Shown here: in pieces, positions 36,476 to 45,418 of the stretch
Position numbering within the stretch: the first letter of the stretch is position 1
Layout of the letters: the number at the start of each line of letters is the position of its first letter
Source of the DNA: Maledivibacter sp.
GTDB taxonomy: Bacteria; Bacillota; Clostridia; Peptostreptococcales; Caminicellaceae
Reading direction: 5' to 3'
Length of the DNA stretch: 64,000 nucleotides
Assembly: GCA_025210375.1 (NCBI GenBank)
Contig: JAOASB010000026.1
Location: 1 to 64,000 of the forward strand
Translations under genes and position numbers: made by a program
The notes under the pieces: generated by a model
The model's database searches: none
What the model was told of the DNA's origin: nothing
Seen by the model: only the letters and a program-made list of their open reading frames with translations

Positions 36476-37618
36476 ATGATGTTAAGAGACACATATGTAG
36501 AAATAAATCTTGATAATATGGCACATAATCTAAAAAAGATACGGGAGTATGTAGGGAAGGATGTAGCTATAGCAGCTGTGGTTAAAGCTAATGGATATGG
36601 ACATGGGGCAGTAGAAATAGCAGAAACTATAATGGAAAATGGCGGAGATTATCTTGCAGTGGCTACCCTCACAGAGGCTATTGAACTTAGAAAAGCATAT
36701 CCTAAATATAAGATTTTTATTATGGGATATACTCCTAATGAATATCTTGAATACGTTGTAGATAATGATATAGTCCAGTGTATTTTTTCCATAGAGCAGG
36801 CAGCAATATTAAATGATCTAAGTAGGGAGAGAAATAAAAAGGCTGTAGTTCATATTAAATATGATACAGGATTTAATAGGCTGGGATATAGAGATTGTAG
36901 AGAAAGTATTGATGAAATTATTGAAATCTTCAAATTTGAAAATCTTAGGGTAGAGGGTATATTCTCACACTTTGCCCTTGCAGGCGATGAAGAAAATAAA
37001 AAACAATTTAGGGATTTTATAAATGCCGTAGATAGGATTGAAGAGTCGGGAAACAAATTTAAGTATAAGCATATTTGTGATAGTATATCAGCTATTGATT
37101 ATCCCGAATTCAATCTTAGTATGATAAGACCCGGTGCAATATTATATGGATTAAAGTCCTTTAGGAAGAATGATATAGATATAAAGCAAGTACTAACCTT
37201 TAAATCAAGGATATATTATATAAAAGCAATTAAAAAAGGAGAAGGTGTTAGTTACAATTATAAATGGAAGGCCCATAGAGATAGTATGATAGCCACAATA
37301 CCTGTTGGCTATTCCGATGGATATCCAAGAAATATGGCGGAAGTGGGTATAGTGACTATAGGAGGTCACAAGGCACCTGTTATAGGGGTTATATGTATGG
37401 ATCAATGTATGGTAGATGTTACGGATATACCCGATGTAAAGGAAGGGGATGAAGTAATCATCTATGGCGATGGAAGCAATAATACCATTGACATACAAGA
37501 GGCATCAAAGCTTGGGAATACAAATAAAAACGAAATAGTTACAAGAATCACAAGAAGAACGCCAAGGGTTTATATAAAAAATAAAGAGATTTATAGGATA
37601 TTAAACTATCTATTGTAA
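36476..37618 (+). CDS. alr: Alanine racemase
   Basis: A 380-residue fold-type III PLP racemase. The PLP lysine is in AVVKANGYGHG (Lys37). The C-terminal beta domain has the catalytic tyrosine in SYNYKWKA and GYSDGYPR. ATG at 36476 is preferred, with ggaggag 6 nt before it. Within a catabolic operon it may convert D-alanine released from peptides to L-alanine rather than supply cell-wall D-alanine, by inference. Confidence 0.93.
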   Translation: MMLRDTYVEINLDNMAHNLKKIREYVGKDVAIAAVVKANGYGHGAVEIAETIMENGGDYLAVATLTEAIELRKAYPKYKIFIMGYTPNEYLEYVVDNDIVQCIFSIEQAAILNDLSRERNKKAVVHIKYDTGFNRLGYRDCRESIDEIIEIFKFENLRVEGIFSHFALAGDEENKKQFRDFINAVDRIEESGNKFKYKHICDSISAIDYPEFNLSMIRPGAILYGLKSFRKNDIDIKQVLTFKSRIYYIKAIKKGEGVSYNYKWKAHRDSMIATIPVGYSDGYPRNMAEVGIVTIGGHKAPVIGVICMDQCMVDVTDIPDVKEGDEVIIYGDGSNNTIDIQEASKLGNTNKNEIVTRITRRTPRVYIKNKEIYRILNYLL

Positions 37619-37633
37619 GGGGGGGAATTTAAA

Positions 37634-38815
37634 TTGAATACTAGAGCTAGAGTAGAAGAAATGTTTAACGAAATTGTTGCAATCCGTAGAGATTTTCATA
37701 AACATCCCGAACTAAGTGGAAAGGAAATAAGAACTGGGGAAAAAATATGTGAATACCTTGATAAATGGAATATTGAATATGAAACCGGTATTGCAGAAAC
37801 CGGGATTGTAGGAATAATAAGGGGTAAAAAAGGTGAAGGAAAGACCATAGGGATGCGGGCTGATATAGACGCTCTTCCCATTAAAGAAACCGGGGATTAT
37901 GATTATTGTTCTATCAACGATGGAGTAATGCATGCCTGTGGTCACGATGTTCATACCACCATCCTTCTTTGTGCCGCTAAGTTATTAAAAGAAATGGAAA
38001 ATGAAATTAAAGGTAATATCAAGTTGTTTTTCCAGCCTGCTGAGGAAGCAATTGGTGGAGCTGATAGAATGATAAAGGATGGATGTTTAGAGAATCCTAA
38101 AGTAGATCATGTAATAGGCTTACATGTAATGCCTAATATTGAGGTTGGTAAAGTAGAGCTTAAGTATGGTAAACTCAATGGAAATTCAGGAAGTGTTAAA
38201 ATCACAATAAATGGAGATTCTGGTCATGCTGCTTATCCTGATAAATCAATTGATGCCATAGTTGTTGCAGCAAACGTAATTATAAGTTTACAAACACTTG
38301 TGAGTAGAAATGTGTCCCCATTAGATTCAGTGGTATTGACCTTTGGTAAAATGTATGGTGGAGAAAAGGCTAATATAATTACTGATAAGGTGGTTTTACA
38401 AGGAACACTAAGAACTCTTGATACTGAGAGTAGGGTATCCGCAAAGGAAAAAATAAAAAGAATAGCCGAGAATGTTGCTGTAGGACTAGGAGGAAGTGCA
38501 GATGTAGAGTTTAAAGACGGATATATTGCACTGATAAATGATGACTATGTTGTTGATGTAGTAAAGGATACAGCAATGGATGTATTAGGAGAAGAGAATA
38601 TAGTATATAAAGAATTCCCAAGCATGGGAGGAGAAGATTTTTCCTATTTTGCTGAAAAAGTTCCATCTGCTTTTTATCATCTAGGCTGTGGAAATGAGGA
38701 AAAAGGAATAAGGGCACCTCTCCATAACAGACATTTTATGGTGGATGAAGACTGCATGAAAACAGGGGTAATAATGCAGGTTGAAACAGTATTAGCCCTT
38801 TTGAATAAGGGGTAG
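37634..38815 (+). CDS. M20-family metallo-amidohydrolase (N-acyl amino acid hydrolase type)
   Basis: A 393-residue peptidase/amidohydrolase of the M20D group. FHKHPELSGKE near 21-31, RADIDALPI near 74-82, MHACGHDVHTT near 98-108 and FQPAEEAIGGA near 134-144 carry the di-metal site and catalytic glutamate. SMGGEDFS is near 338. The family removes acyl groups or splits dipeptides. TTG start with aaggggggg upstream. Last gene of the sigma-54 operon. Confidence 0.92.
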   Translation: MNTRARVEEMFNEIVAIRRDFHKHPELSGKEIRTGEKICEYLDKWNIEYETGIAETGIVGIIRGKKGEGKTIGMRADIDALPIKETGDYDYCSINDGVMHACGHDVHTTILLCAAKLLKEMENEIKGNIKLFFQPAEEAIGGADRMIKDGCLENPKVDHVIGLHVMPNIEVGKVELKYGKLNGNSGSVKITINGDSGHAAYPDKSIDAIVVAANVIISLQTLVSRNVSPLDSVVLTFGKMYGGEKANIITDKVVLQGTLRTLDTESRVSAKEKIKRIAENVAVGLGGSADVEFKDGYIALINDDYVVDVVKDTAMDVLGEENIVYKEFPSMGGEDFSYFAEKVPSAFYHLGCGNEEKGIRAPLHNRHFMVDEDCMKTGVIMQVETVLALLNKG

Positions 38816-38886
38816 TAAATAAAAAAAAATTTCCGTCGTTTTAATTAAATCCCCTGTATATCTACTAATACCGAAAATAAATGATT

Positions 38887-38932
38887 AATGGTGTGTCTCA
38901 GAATGACTAGCTTTATTCTGAAACACACCATT
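38887..38932 (+). terminator. Terminator of the peptide-utilisation operon
   Basis: aatggtgtgtctcagaat/attctgaaacacaccatt arms (one bulge) with a 10-nt loop, then tgttt. Confidence 0.75.
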
Positions 38933-39009
38933 GTTTAATTTAATGGAGTAACTTTTTAGAAGGTAAAGGATCAATGACAAATAGTATTCCATTTTGATAA
39001 GGGTTAATA

Positions 39010-40329
39010 TTACTTTATTTCTATTTTAAATGGCTTCACGATCATATCTGGAAAATCGTCTATTTTTAGGGTGATTGGGCTTTTAAGATTTTGGCTCTTT
39101 GGTACAGTATAACGAATTTCTGCAGTGCGGTTTTCTTCTCTATAGGAATTACCAATACTTTCCGCGTGTAAAGATTCACCCTTTGCATTCATAAAGTCAA
39201 AATCAAATGTTAAGCCATCACCTATATATTCAAAAAAGATTGTGTATGCATCGCCATCATCCCTTATTTCACGAAGGATAAGATTTTTATCGGGAGATTT
39301 AAGTAATTTGTTATTCTCCATATCCACAACTACATCTAATTTTTCTTTTTCTATACATTTAATACCATTACCCATAATATAAAGTTCCTCATTTGCTTTT
39401 TTAAAGTAGCTACTTTTAAAATAAAAATTTCTCGTGAACTCGTCGGGATTTGTGCTGACCAAGCCGTTTAGGCCAGGAGTAAAATCCTCATCACCAGCAA
39501 CTAATTTTAAATCTTGTATTGAGAAAATCTTCATAGTATTGTTTTTATCGTAGTGTATATCCAAAATAGCGGTTGTTGGATAAATGGTGAGCTTATCAAA
39601 AAATACTGTTTGACCCTCCATTTCCACAGATTTATTAATATCGTAGGAGATTTTTTTCTTTTTACTAAACAATTCCTTATCTATAGGTATATCTATTTTC
39701 CAAGTATATGGTAGCTCCTTGGATTCTTGAATATTATTATCATCCTTTATATCCCGATATTCTTCATAACTGTATTGAGATTCTTTAATTTTAACTTCGA
39801 CACTTATATGGGATGGTATTTCAATTTCTGGTGATAATATCAAACTGAATTTGTCATGGATTTTTTTTGTCTTACTCAAGTCAATATCACTATAGTCTGG
39901 ATATTGATTGCATGCTTTGATGTTATTGCCCATTTCATCAAGCACTTCATAGTCAAACCATTCAATATATTTGTGGGCCCCTTTGTTTTCTATTGTATAG
40001 AATATGACCATTCTGCTTTTATCGATGATTATATTATCTACAGTAAAGGATAAATCATCGTATTGGTCCATAATATCAACATCCTGTATGAAGTTTGACT
40101 TAATAGCTCGTAAAATGCTTGTATCATGGATATCATAACGTTTTTTAAAGCAGAAGGATTTAAATTCACTAGAGAAAGTAAGGGCTATTAATAAGGCTAT
40201 TATAATAATAGATGCAGTTAATGTAATGATTGTTTTTTTCTTAGATTTAAGCCTCCTATCTTCCTCGAAATCATTGATATTTAATGATCCGTCATGGTCA
40301 AATTTTTCTTCTTGATTATTTTCATTCAT
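39010..40329 (-). CDS. DUF4179-like single-pass membrane protein
   Basis: About 439 residues: an acidic cytoplasmic tail (1-30), one helix near 34-53, and a large extracellular beta-rich region. It resembles the DUF4179/DUF5643 proteins often encoded with ECF sigma factors, though no sigma gene is adjacent here. The function is unknown; envelope sensing is possible. ATG at 40329 is preferred over a GTG three codons upstream because aggggag falls at the right distance. It is monocistronic on the minus strand. Confidence 0.65.
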   Translation of the reverse strand: MNENNQEEKFDHDGSLNINDFEEDRRLKSKKKTIITLTASIIIIALLIALTFSSEFKSFCFKKRYDIHDTSILRAIKSNFIQDVDIMDQYDDLSFTVDNIIIDKSRMVIFYTIENKGAHKYIEWFDYEVLDEMGNNIKACNQYPDYSDIDLSKTKKIHDKFSLILSPEIEIPSHISVEVKIKESQYSYEEYRDIKDDNNIQESKELPYTWKIDIPIDKELFSKKKKISYDINKSVEMEGQTVFFDKLTIYPTTAILDIHYDKNNTMKIFSIQDLKLVAGDEDFTPGLNGLVSTNPDEFTRNFYFKSSYFKKANEELYIMGNGIKCIEKEKLDVVVDMENNKLLKSPDKNLILREIRDDGDAYTIFFEYIGDGLTFDFDFMNAKGESLHAESIGNSYREENRTAEIRYTVPKSQNLKSPITLKIDDFPDMIVKPFKIEIK

Positions 40330-40338
40330 ATCTATCAC

Positions 40339-40888
40339 TCCCCTATGATGTCTTATAAATTAGGCGTTAACCTGTACTATGAAACCCCTATATGACAAAC
40401 TGTATAAATTTGACATAATAACATTATAGCATAATTAATATAGAACATCTTAATATATTTAAAATTAATTATCATTTGAAATAAATTACCAAATAGTTAA
40501 AATTTTTACACCCTTCACATAAAATTTATTAAAACCTGATGTCATTTATTTTTGAAGGCTTCTGGAGGAAAGTATTCTCCAGAAGCTTTTACTTGATCTC
40601 AAGGAATTCCATAATCAACCTTTGTTATCCAACTAGTTATTATGGTTTTGAGATAAATTTACAATATTAAAAATAATCAGTAAATGCAGGCTCGTATAAA
40701 TATTATGCTATAATGGTATTGTAGCTTAAAACATAGTTTCTTTACATGTTATAGAGATTCTAGTCACAACTTTGAATTATGCATATCAAAATTCTCCATA
40801 AACATCGGATATTTTGCTATGTATAAATTAAGACCTATCCTAGACTCTTTATATGGGGCTATAATTTATAAAAGTAAAGGGAGATATT
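40339..40888. other. Intergenic region with a hairpin and a family 2 element
   Basis: It holds the promoter region of the minus-strand gene, a terminator-like hairpin at 40554-40590 (gcttctgga/tccagaagc followed by tttt) with no matching upstream plus-strand gene, and family 2 copy d. No gene is seen. Confidence 0.5.
40752..40851 (-). repeat. Family 2 element, copy d
   Basis: 100 bp flanked by TA at 40750-40751 and 40852-40853. The core aacatcggatattttgc is the reverse complement of the usual centre, so this copy is inverted. It ends 37 nt before the next start codon. Confidence 0.85.
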
Positions 40889-41320
40889 ATGACAGAAAGT
40901 ATGAATTCACAGAGCTATGATTCAAGAAAAAATAAACGTAAGAAAAAGAAGGGTAAAAAAATATTGTTAAATATTTTTTTGTTTATTATAAGCATGGGGC
41001 TTTGGAGTGGAATAGTATACTATGGATTTATCTATGCCAAGGACTATATTGATACATCTATTAATGATGTTAAGCAAAACAATATAATGGCAGTTGAACA
41101 ATTAAAGGAAGAGGTAAAGATAGTAAATTCAGATATCAGAAGACTTCAAAAAGAAATAAAAGATTTAAAGGAAGAGGTTAGGGATGCAGATTCAACATTA
41201 TCTGATGCTAACAATATTCAAGAAGATATTGAGGAAAGACTTAAATATCTAGATGATAAGCTGATAAAGCTTAAAGAGAGTCTTAAGATATTAGAGGAGG
41301 CACCTAATGTCAAAAATTAA
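40889..41320 (+). CDS. Small membrane-anchored coiled-coil protein
   Basis: 143 residues: a very basic N-terminus (13-25), one membrane helix near 26-46, then a long heptad-rich coiled coil (55-138). I do not recognise a family. It overlaps the next gene by 14 nt, so the two are translationally coupled. It may anchor or tether the secreted phosphodiester glycosidase-like protein encoded there. aaagggag precedes the ATG. Confidence 0.75.
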   Translation: MTESMNSQSYDSRKNKRKKKKGKKILLNIFLFIISMGLWSGIVYYGFIYAKDYIDTSINDVKQNNIMAVEQLKEEVKIVNSDIRRLQKEIKDLKEEVRDADSTLSDANNIQEDIEERLKYLDDKLIKLKESLKILEEAPNVKN

Positions 41321-42374
41321 TATTTTTATTTTCTTTGTGATAGCACCTTTTTTATCTTTATTTCTTGTAAGCATGGATTTTCTTGAAACCTCTCATGCTA
41401 TGCAACTTCCATTCATGGAGGTTCAAAATGATATTAAGGATTTGCACAAGGAAACTGAGGCCTTTCATGAAAATATTGTAAGCTTGGAAAATCAAATATA
41501 TAAGTTCCATGAAGTTGCAAAGAACCAACGTGAAACATTCAATAGGCAGGGTGATAAAATCACTGAGCTTTCCAATCTCAGTGACAAGCAAAAGGAATTT
41601 TCTGAAGATGTTTATGAAAAAAAGATATTAGATATGCTTGGGCCAGCTATAAAGGCTCATATTAGTGATAAAGTTGAGATAAAAGTCTTTCAGTTGAAAG
41701 AACTGGGCTATAGGGGATATATTGCAAAGGTAAAGTTATTTGACCCTTCAGCATTTAAGGTTAATCTAGGAAAGGACAAGCTTGGAGAAGCTGAAACGGT
41801 GTCCAGTATGGCAAAAAGAAAAGGTGCAATACTTGCTATAAATGGAGGAGGTTTTTTTTCAACTAAAAAGAATGGAAAAAGATTTATAAAGATGACAGCA
41901 AATACCGTAGTTAATGGACAGCTTTTAGAGCCATTTTATCAAGATGGAGAGAATTTCTTTTTTGCTGGTATAAATAAGAAAGGGCAAGTTATTGGTACGG
42001 TTCCTAAAAAGCTTAATGATATTCTTAAGCTAGATCCATATCAAGGGGTGAGCTTTGTACCTATGCTTCTAAAGGATGGGAAGAAGGCTCAAATACCTAA
42101 GCCTTGGAAGGAAACTAGGCATCCACGTACAATAATAGGGAAATATAGTAATGATGATTTGATTATCATAGTAATAGATGGTCGTCAAGGTGAATGGAGT
42201 GTAGGTGTTAGCCTTGAAAGACTTCAAGACAAGCTTTTGGAGCTTGGAGTAAAAGAGGCATATAACCTAGATGGAGGAGGATCAAGTACCTTCTATTATA
42301 ATGGTGAAGTCCTCAACAAACCTTCTGACGGAAGAGAAAGACCTGTAGTAAATAGTATACTTATATATCCTTAG
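41307..42374 (+). CDS. Phosphodiester glycosidase (NAGPA) domain protein
   Basis: 355 residues. A hydrophobic N-terminus (6-30) acts as signal or anchor, followed by a short coiled coil (35-105). The NAGPA/DUF2233 domain follows, with AINGGGFFS near 179-187, HPRTIIGK near 272-279, IDGRQGEWSVG and NLDGGGSSTFYYNG near 325-338. This domain removes GlcNAc from phosphodiesters in the human enzyme; in bacteria it is linked to exopolysaccharide or wall-polymer processing. The exported protein probably pairs with the preceding coiled-coil protein. Confidence 0.85.
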   Translation: MSKINIFIFFVIAPFLSLFLVSMDFLETSHAMQLPFMEVQNDIKDLHKETEAFHENIVSLENQIYKFHEVAKNQRETFNRQGDKITELSNLSDKQKEFSEDVYEKKILDMLGPAIKAHISDKVEIKVFQLKELGYRGYIAKVKLFDPSAFKVNLGKDKLGEAETVSSMAKRKGAILAINGGGFFSTKKNGKRFIKMTANTVVNGQLLEPFYQDGENFFFAGINKKGQVIGTVPKKLNDILKLDPYQGVSFVPMLLKDGKKAQIPKPWKETRHPRTIIGKYSNDDLIIIVIDGRQGEWSVGVSLERLQDKLLELGVKEAYNLDGGGSSTFYYNGEVLNKPSDGRERPVVNSILIYP

Positions 42375-42398
42375 AAAACATAATCAGTAACTAGAATT

Positions 42399-42443
42399 AA
42401 AACATCCCCTTAAATCATATTATAGATATAAGGGGGTGTTTTT
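42399..42443 (+). terminator. Terminator that also contains the yunB ribosome site
   Basis: aaaacatcccctta/taagggggtgtttt arms and a T-run ending right at the yunB GTG. The right arm aagggggtg is also the only ribosome site for yunB, so the hairpin could block translation of read-through transcripts. Confidence 0.75.
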
Positions 42444-43139
42444 GTGTTTACCCGCAAAAAATATAAAAGGTCAACTAGAAATCATAGAAAGATTTTTGCT
42501 TATACATATATAATTACTTTATTTACACTGCTTCTAATAATATATGGCTTTGCATTAGTAGATAAAAAAATTAAACCGACTGTATTGACTATAGCTGAAA
42601 TAAAAGCAAAGGAAATAGCTTCTAAGGCTATAAATGAATCAATACGGGATAAAATCACCGATGACATAAGATATCAGGACTTATATTTTATTAGAACCGA
42701 TAGTGAGGGCAATATAACTTTTATGCAGGCTAACACAATCATGATGAATAGTCTTGCATCAAATGTGGCATTAACGGTGCAAAATAAAATTAGATCAACG
42801 GAAACTGCAAGTATTAAGGTGCCTTTAGGGAATATATTTGGAAGCCAGCTATTGGCCCAATATGGACCCAAGGTGAATATAAAGGTTACTCCAATAGGAA
42901 GAGTCAATGTAGATTTTTTCACAGAATTTCAACAATCGGGTATAAATCAAACAAGGCATAAGATATATCTATCCGTAAATACTCAAGTAAAGACCATCGT
43001 CCCATTCATTTCAAAAACCATAGAAGTAAAATCAACCGTCCCCATTGCAGAAACAATAATAGTTGGAAGGGTTCCCGATAATTACATAAACGTCCCCGAA
43101 AAGGACTTCATGAACGTGGTTCCCGATGGTAGTGATTGA
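42444..43139 (+). CDS. yunB: Sporulation protein YunB
   Basis: A 231-residue sporulation protein: a basic tail, one helix near 20-42, then an extracytoplasmic domain containing ASNVALTVQNKI, VPLGNIFGSQLLAQYGPKV and VKTIVPFISKTIEVKSTVPIAETIIVG, all YunB hallmarks. In Bacillus yunB is made in the mother cell and helps spore formation; its biochemical role is unknown. GTG start. Its 3' part is repeated in whole or part at 46340, 48672, 51189, 52874 and 60432. Confidence 0.92.
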   Translation: MFTRKKYKRSTRNHRKIFAYTYIITLFTLLLIIYGFALVDKKIKPTVLTIAEIKAKEIASKAINESIRDKITDDIRYQDLYFIRTDSEGNITFMQANTIMMNSLASNVALTVQNKIRSTETASIKVPLGNIFGSQLLAQYGPKVNIKVTPIGRVNVDFFTEFQQSGINQTRHKIYLSVNTQVKTIVPFISKTIEVKSTVPIAETIIVGRVPDNYINVPEKDFMNVVPDGSD

Positions 43140-43274
43140 TACCTGTAATTACCAAGTAATATTCTGTAAACTTTCATTGTATACTACCAAAAAAGATAAA
43201 AACAGACTGTTTCTTTCTAAAATTTACATATAGAATAATATATGAAATTGAAGACAATTTAAGGAGGACGAAAG
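43140..43274 (+). promoter_or_regulatory. Conserved leader between yunB 3' ends and the secreted paralogues
   Basis: The 135 bp from acctgtaattaccaagtaat to aaggaggacgaaag recur almost unchanged at 46760-46894 and 48765-48899, each time before a paralogue with the same signal peptide. The conserved part includes tagaataatata, a possible -10 region. The sigma class is uncertain. Confidence 0.55.
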
Positions 43275-44534
43275 ATGAAGATTAGGAAATTAGGAGTTTG
43301 TTTTTTGGTGGCTATGTTGATGGTATCCTTTGTGTTGTCTAGTGCAAGTGTGAATGCTTATGCTGAGGAAACAAAGAAAATAGGTATAGGTAATCTTACA
43401 GAAGCTGATTTGGTAGCTGCTTGGTATTTTGATGAGGATAGTGGGGATGTGGTAAAGGATTATAAGGGGAATTACGATGGGACGGTTAATGGGACTGCTT
43501 TAGTTGATACACCTTATGGTAAGGGTAGGAGTTTCGATGGAGTTGATGATTATATACAATTTGCTGATAAAGTAATTCCTATTGGTGGAAAAAGTATAAG
43601 ATTTAAGATTAAAAAAGATAATATGCCTGATCATGGGCATTGGGAAGCTATATTTTCTAATGTTGGCTCAGAAAAGGATAGTTATGGGCTACATATGAAT
43701 GTTTCACCAGAGAGTGGTAAATTAGGTGTTTTTATTTTGAATCAAAATGGATCATTTTCAGATATAATTACTCCTATAGCAACACCTTACTCAATATGTG
43801 ATGGGAAATGGCATGATGTTCTATTTACATGGGATGGCAAGAAGGGTACAGAAAATGTTAGGTTGTTTGTTGATGATATGAATGTTCCAGTAAGTGTTGA
43901 TAATGCAAAGAAGTTAGAAACAAATTCTCCAACTTATAATTTAAGAATTGGAGTGAATGGAGGAATAGACGAAAATTACTTTAAATTTAGAGGCGAATTA
44001 TCTCAAATAGAAATATATAGTGAAGCTTATAATCCACCATCAGCTCCAATAAACCTAATAGCAACATCAGGCAATAAAAAAGTAAACCTTTCATGGGATA
44101 AAGTGGAAGATGCCGAAAAATATATAGTAAAAAGATCAACAACAAAAGGTGGACCATATGAAAAAATAGGTGAAACTAAAGAAACCAGTTATACAGACAG
44201 TGGTCTTGATAATGGCACTACATACTATTATGTCCTATGTACTGTAAAAAATGAAGCTACAAGCCCCAATTCAAACGAAGCATCTGCAACACCAGGGGGA
44301 AGTAGTGGTAGTGGAGATAACGCACTTTTAAAAATCACAATGCTAAACGGTACAATAAACGAATATGATTTATCAATGAGTGACATAGAAGACTTTATAG
44401 ATTGGTTTGAAGATAGGGATGATCCATATTACATAATAGAAAAGGATTACAATATAGGGCCATTTGAAAGTAGAAAAGACTATATTGTTGCCGATAAGAT
44501 TCTGCAATTTGAAGTAATGGAATATAACGATTAA
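43275..44534 (+). CDS. Secreted LamG-FN3 protein, paralogue 1
   Basis: 419 residues: a signal peptide to about 31 (ending NAYA), and a LamG/concanavalin-like lectin domain (about 42-255, with AWYFDEDSGDVVKDYKGNYDG and WHDVLFTWDG). A fibronectin type III domain spans 256-342. A GSSGSG linker leads to a 70-residue C-terminal module (350-419) with LNGTINEYDLSMSD and DYNIGPFESRKDY. It is probably carbohydrate- or wall-binding at the cell or spore surface. The signal, FN3 and C-terminal parts are nearly identical to those of the genes at 46895 and 48900; only the middle differs. Confidence 0.8.
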   Translation: MKIRKLGVCFLVAMLMVSFVLSSASVNAYAEETKKIGIGNLTEADLVAAWYFDEDSGDVVKDYKGNYDGTVNGTALVDTPYGKGRSFDGVDDYIQFADKVIPIGGKSIRFKIKKDNMPDHGHWEAIFSNVGSEKDSYGLHMNVSPESGKLGVFILNQNGSFSDIITPIATPYSICDGKWHDVLFTWDGKKGTENVRLFVDDMNVPVSVDNAKKLETNSPTYNLRIGVNGGIDENYFKFRGELSQIEIYSEAYNPPSAPINLIATSGNKKVNLSWDKVEDAEKYIVKRSTTKGGPYEKIGETKETSYTDSGLDNGTTYYYVLCTVKNEATSPNSNEASATPGGSSGSGDNALLKITMLNGTINEYDLSMSDIEDFIDWFEDRDDPYYIIEKDYNIGPFESRKDYIVADKILQFEVMEYND

Positions 44535-44731
44535 TATTATTGAGGATAGGGGTTAAAACCTTATCCTTAATTTTTTTGACTAGAAACACTTGGCAGGAGA
44601 CAGCTACAATCTATTCTAAAATATCTTTCTATTCGACAATTATAGTCAAAGGTATTTTACAAAATTTACATAATTAATATTATACTAGGGAGTATATATT
44701 GTTTATTTTATTGTATCTTAGGAGGAAGGTA

Positions 44732-45367
44732 ATGAAGAATACTAGAGTTACTCTTGAAAGGTTCATCATAATTATTTATATCATTTTTCTTGTTCTGTCA
44801 TATTTTGTAAATTACAAGTATATGTATATAGATTTTTTTATAGTTACGGTATTTATGGGTTATTCACATATTATAAAATTGATTTTTGGTCCTCAGTATA
44901 AAATTCGAAAAAATATGAAATGCATTTATAAAAAATATAAAAAAAAAGACATTCTAGATTTAGTTGAAGATATAAGAAAGTATTATGATAAAAATTATTT
45001 TTCTACCGACGAATTACTAAGTAGAAAATATGAACTAGAGAAAAATTTTGATATTGATCAGAATATTTTGTTAGGATGTTTTTCAGGTATTATAGTTGCT
45101 CTTATGTTTTTTCAAATTGACAAAGGTGGGTTTGTAGAAATTTTAGACAGAGATATAGGGACTATAGGGAGTATTGTAGGGGTTATAATTATGGGTATAT
45201 TTATTTCAATTATACCTATTTGTATATTAATATTTTTATATCTTGTTTATCTTATACCTAATGTAAGTAGATCATCCAAACACTATCTAAGGAAAAGAGA
45301 GTTAGAAATACTTATAGAAAAATTAAATGAAAGGCTAAAAGAAAAAAGAAGAGAGAATTGTTTTTAA
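44732..45367 (+). CDS. Uncharacterised four-helix membrane protein
   Basis: 211 residues with hydrophobic segments near 8-28, 32-52, 115-135 and 148-175. A lysine/charge-rich loop lies between 55 and 108, and there is a basic coiled C-terminus (180-211). No family is recognised. aggaggaaggta directly precedes the ATG at 44732, which rules out a TTG 33 nt upstream. It lies between two yunB-derived segments, in the variable part of the region. Confidence 0.65.
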   Translation: MKNTRVTLERFIIIIYIIFLVLSYFVNYKYMYIDFFIVTVFMGYSHIIKLIFGPQYKIRKNMKCIYKKYKKKDILDLVEDIRKYYDKNYFSTDELLSRKYELEKNFDIDQNILLGCFSGIIVALMFFQIDKGGFVEILDRDIGTIGSIVGVIIMGIFISIIPICILIFLYLVYLIPNVSRSSKHYLRKRELEILIEKLNERLKEKRRENCF

Positions 45368-45418
45368 AAGGATAATGAGCTGTTGGATAAATATATGACT
45401 GTAAAGGATTGATTTAAT

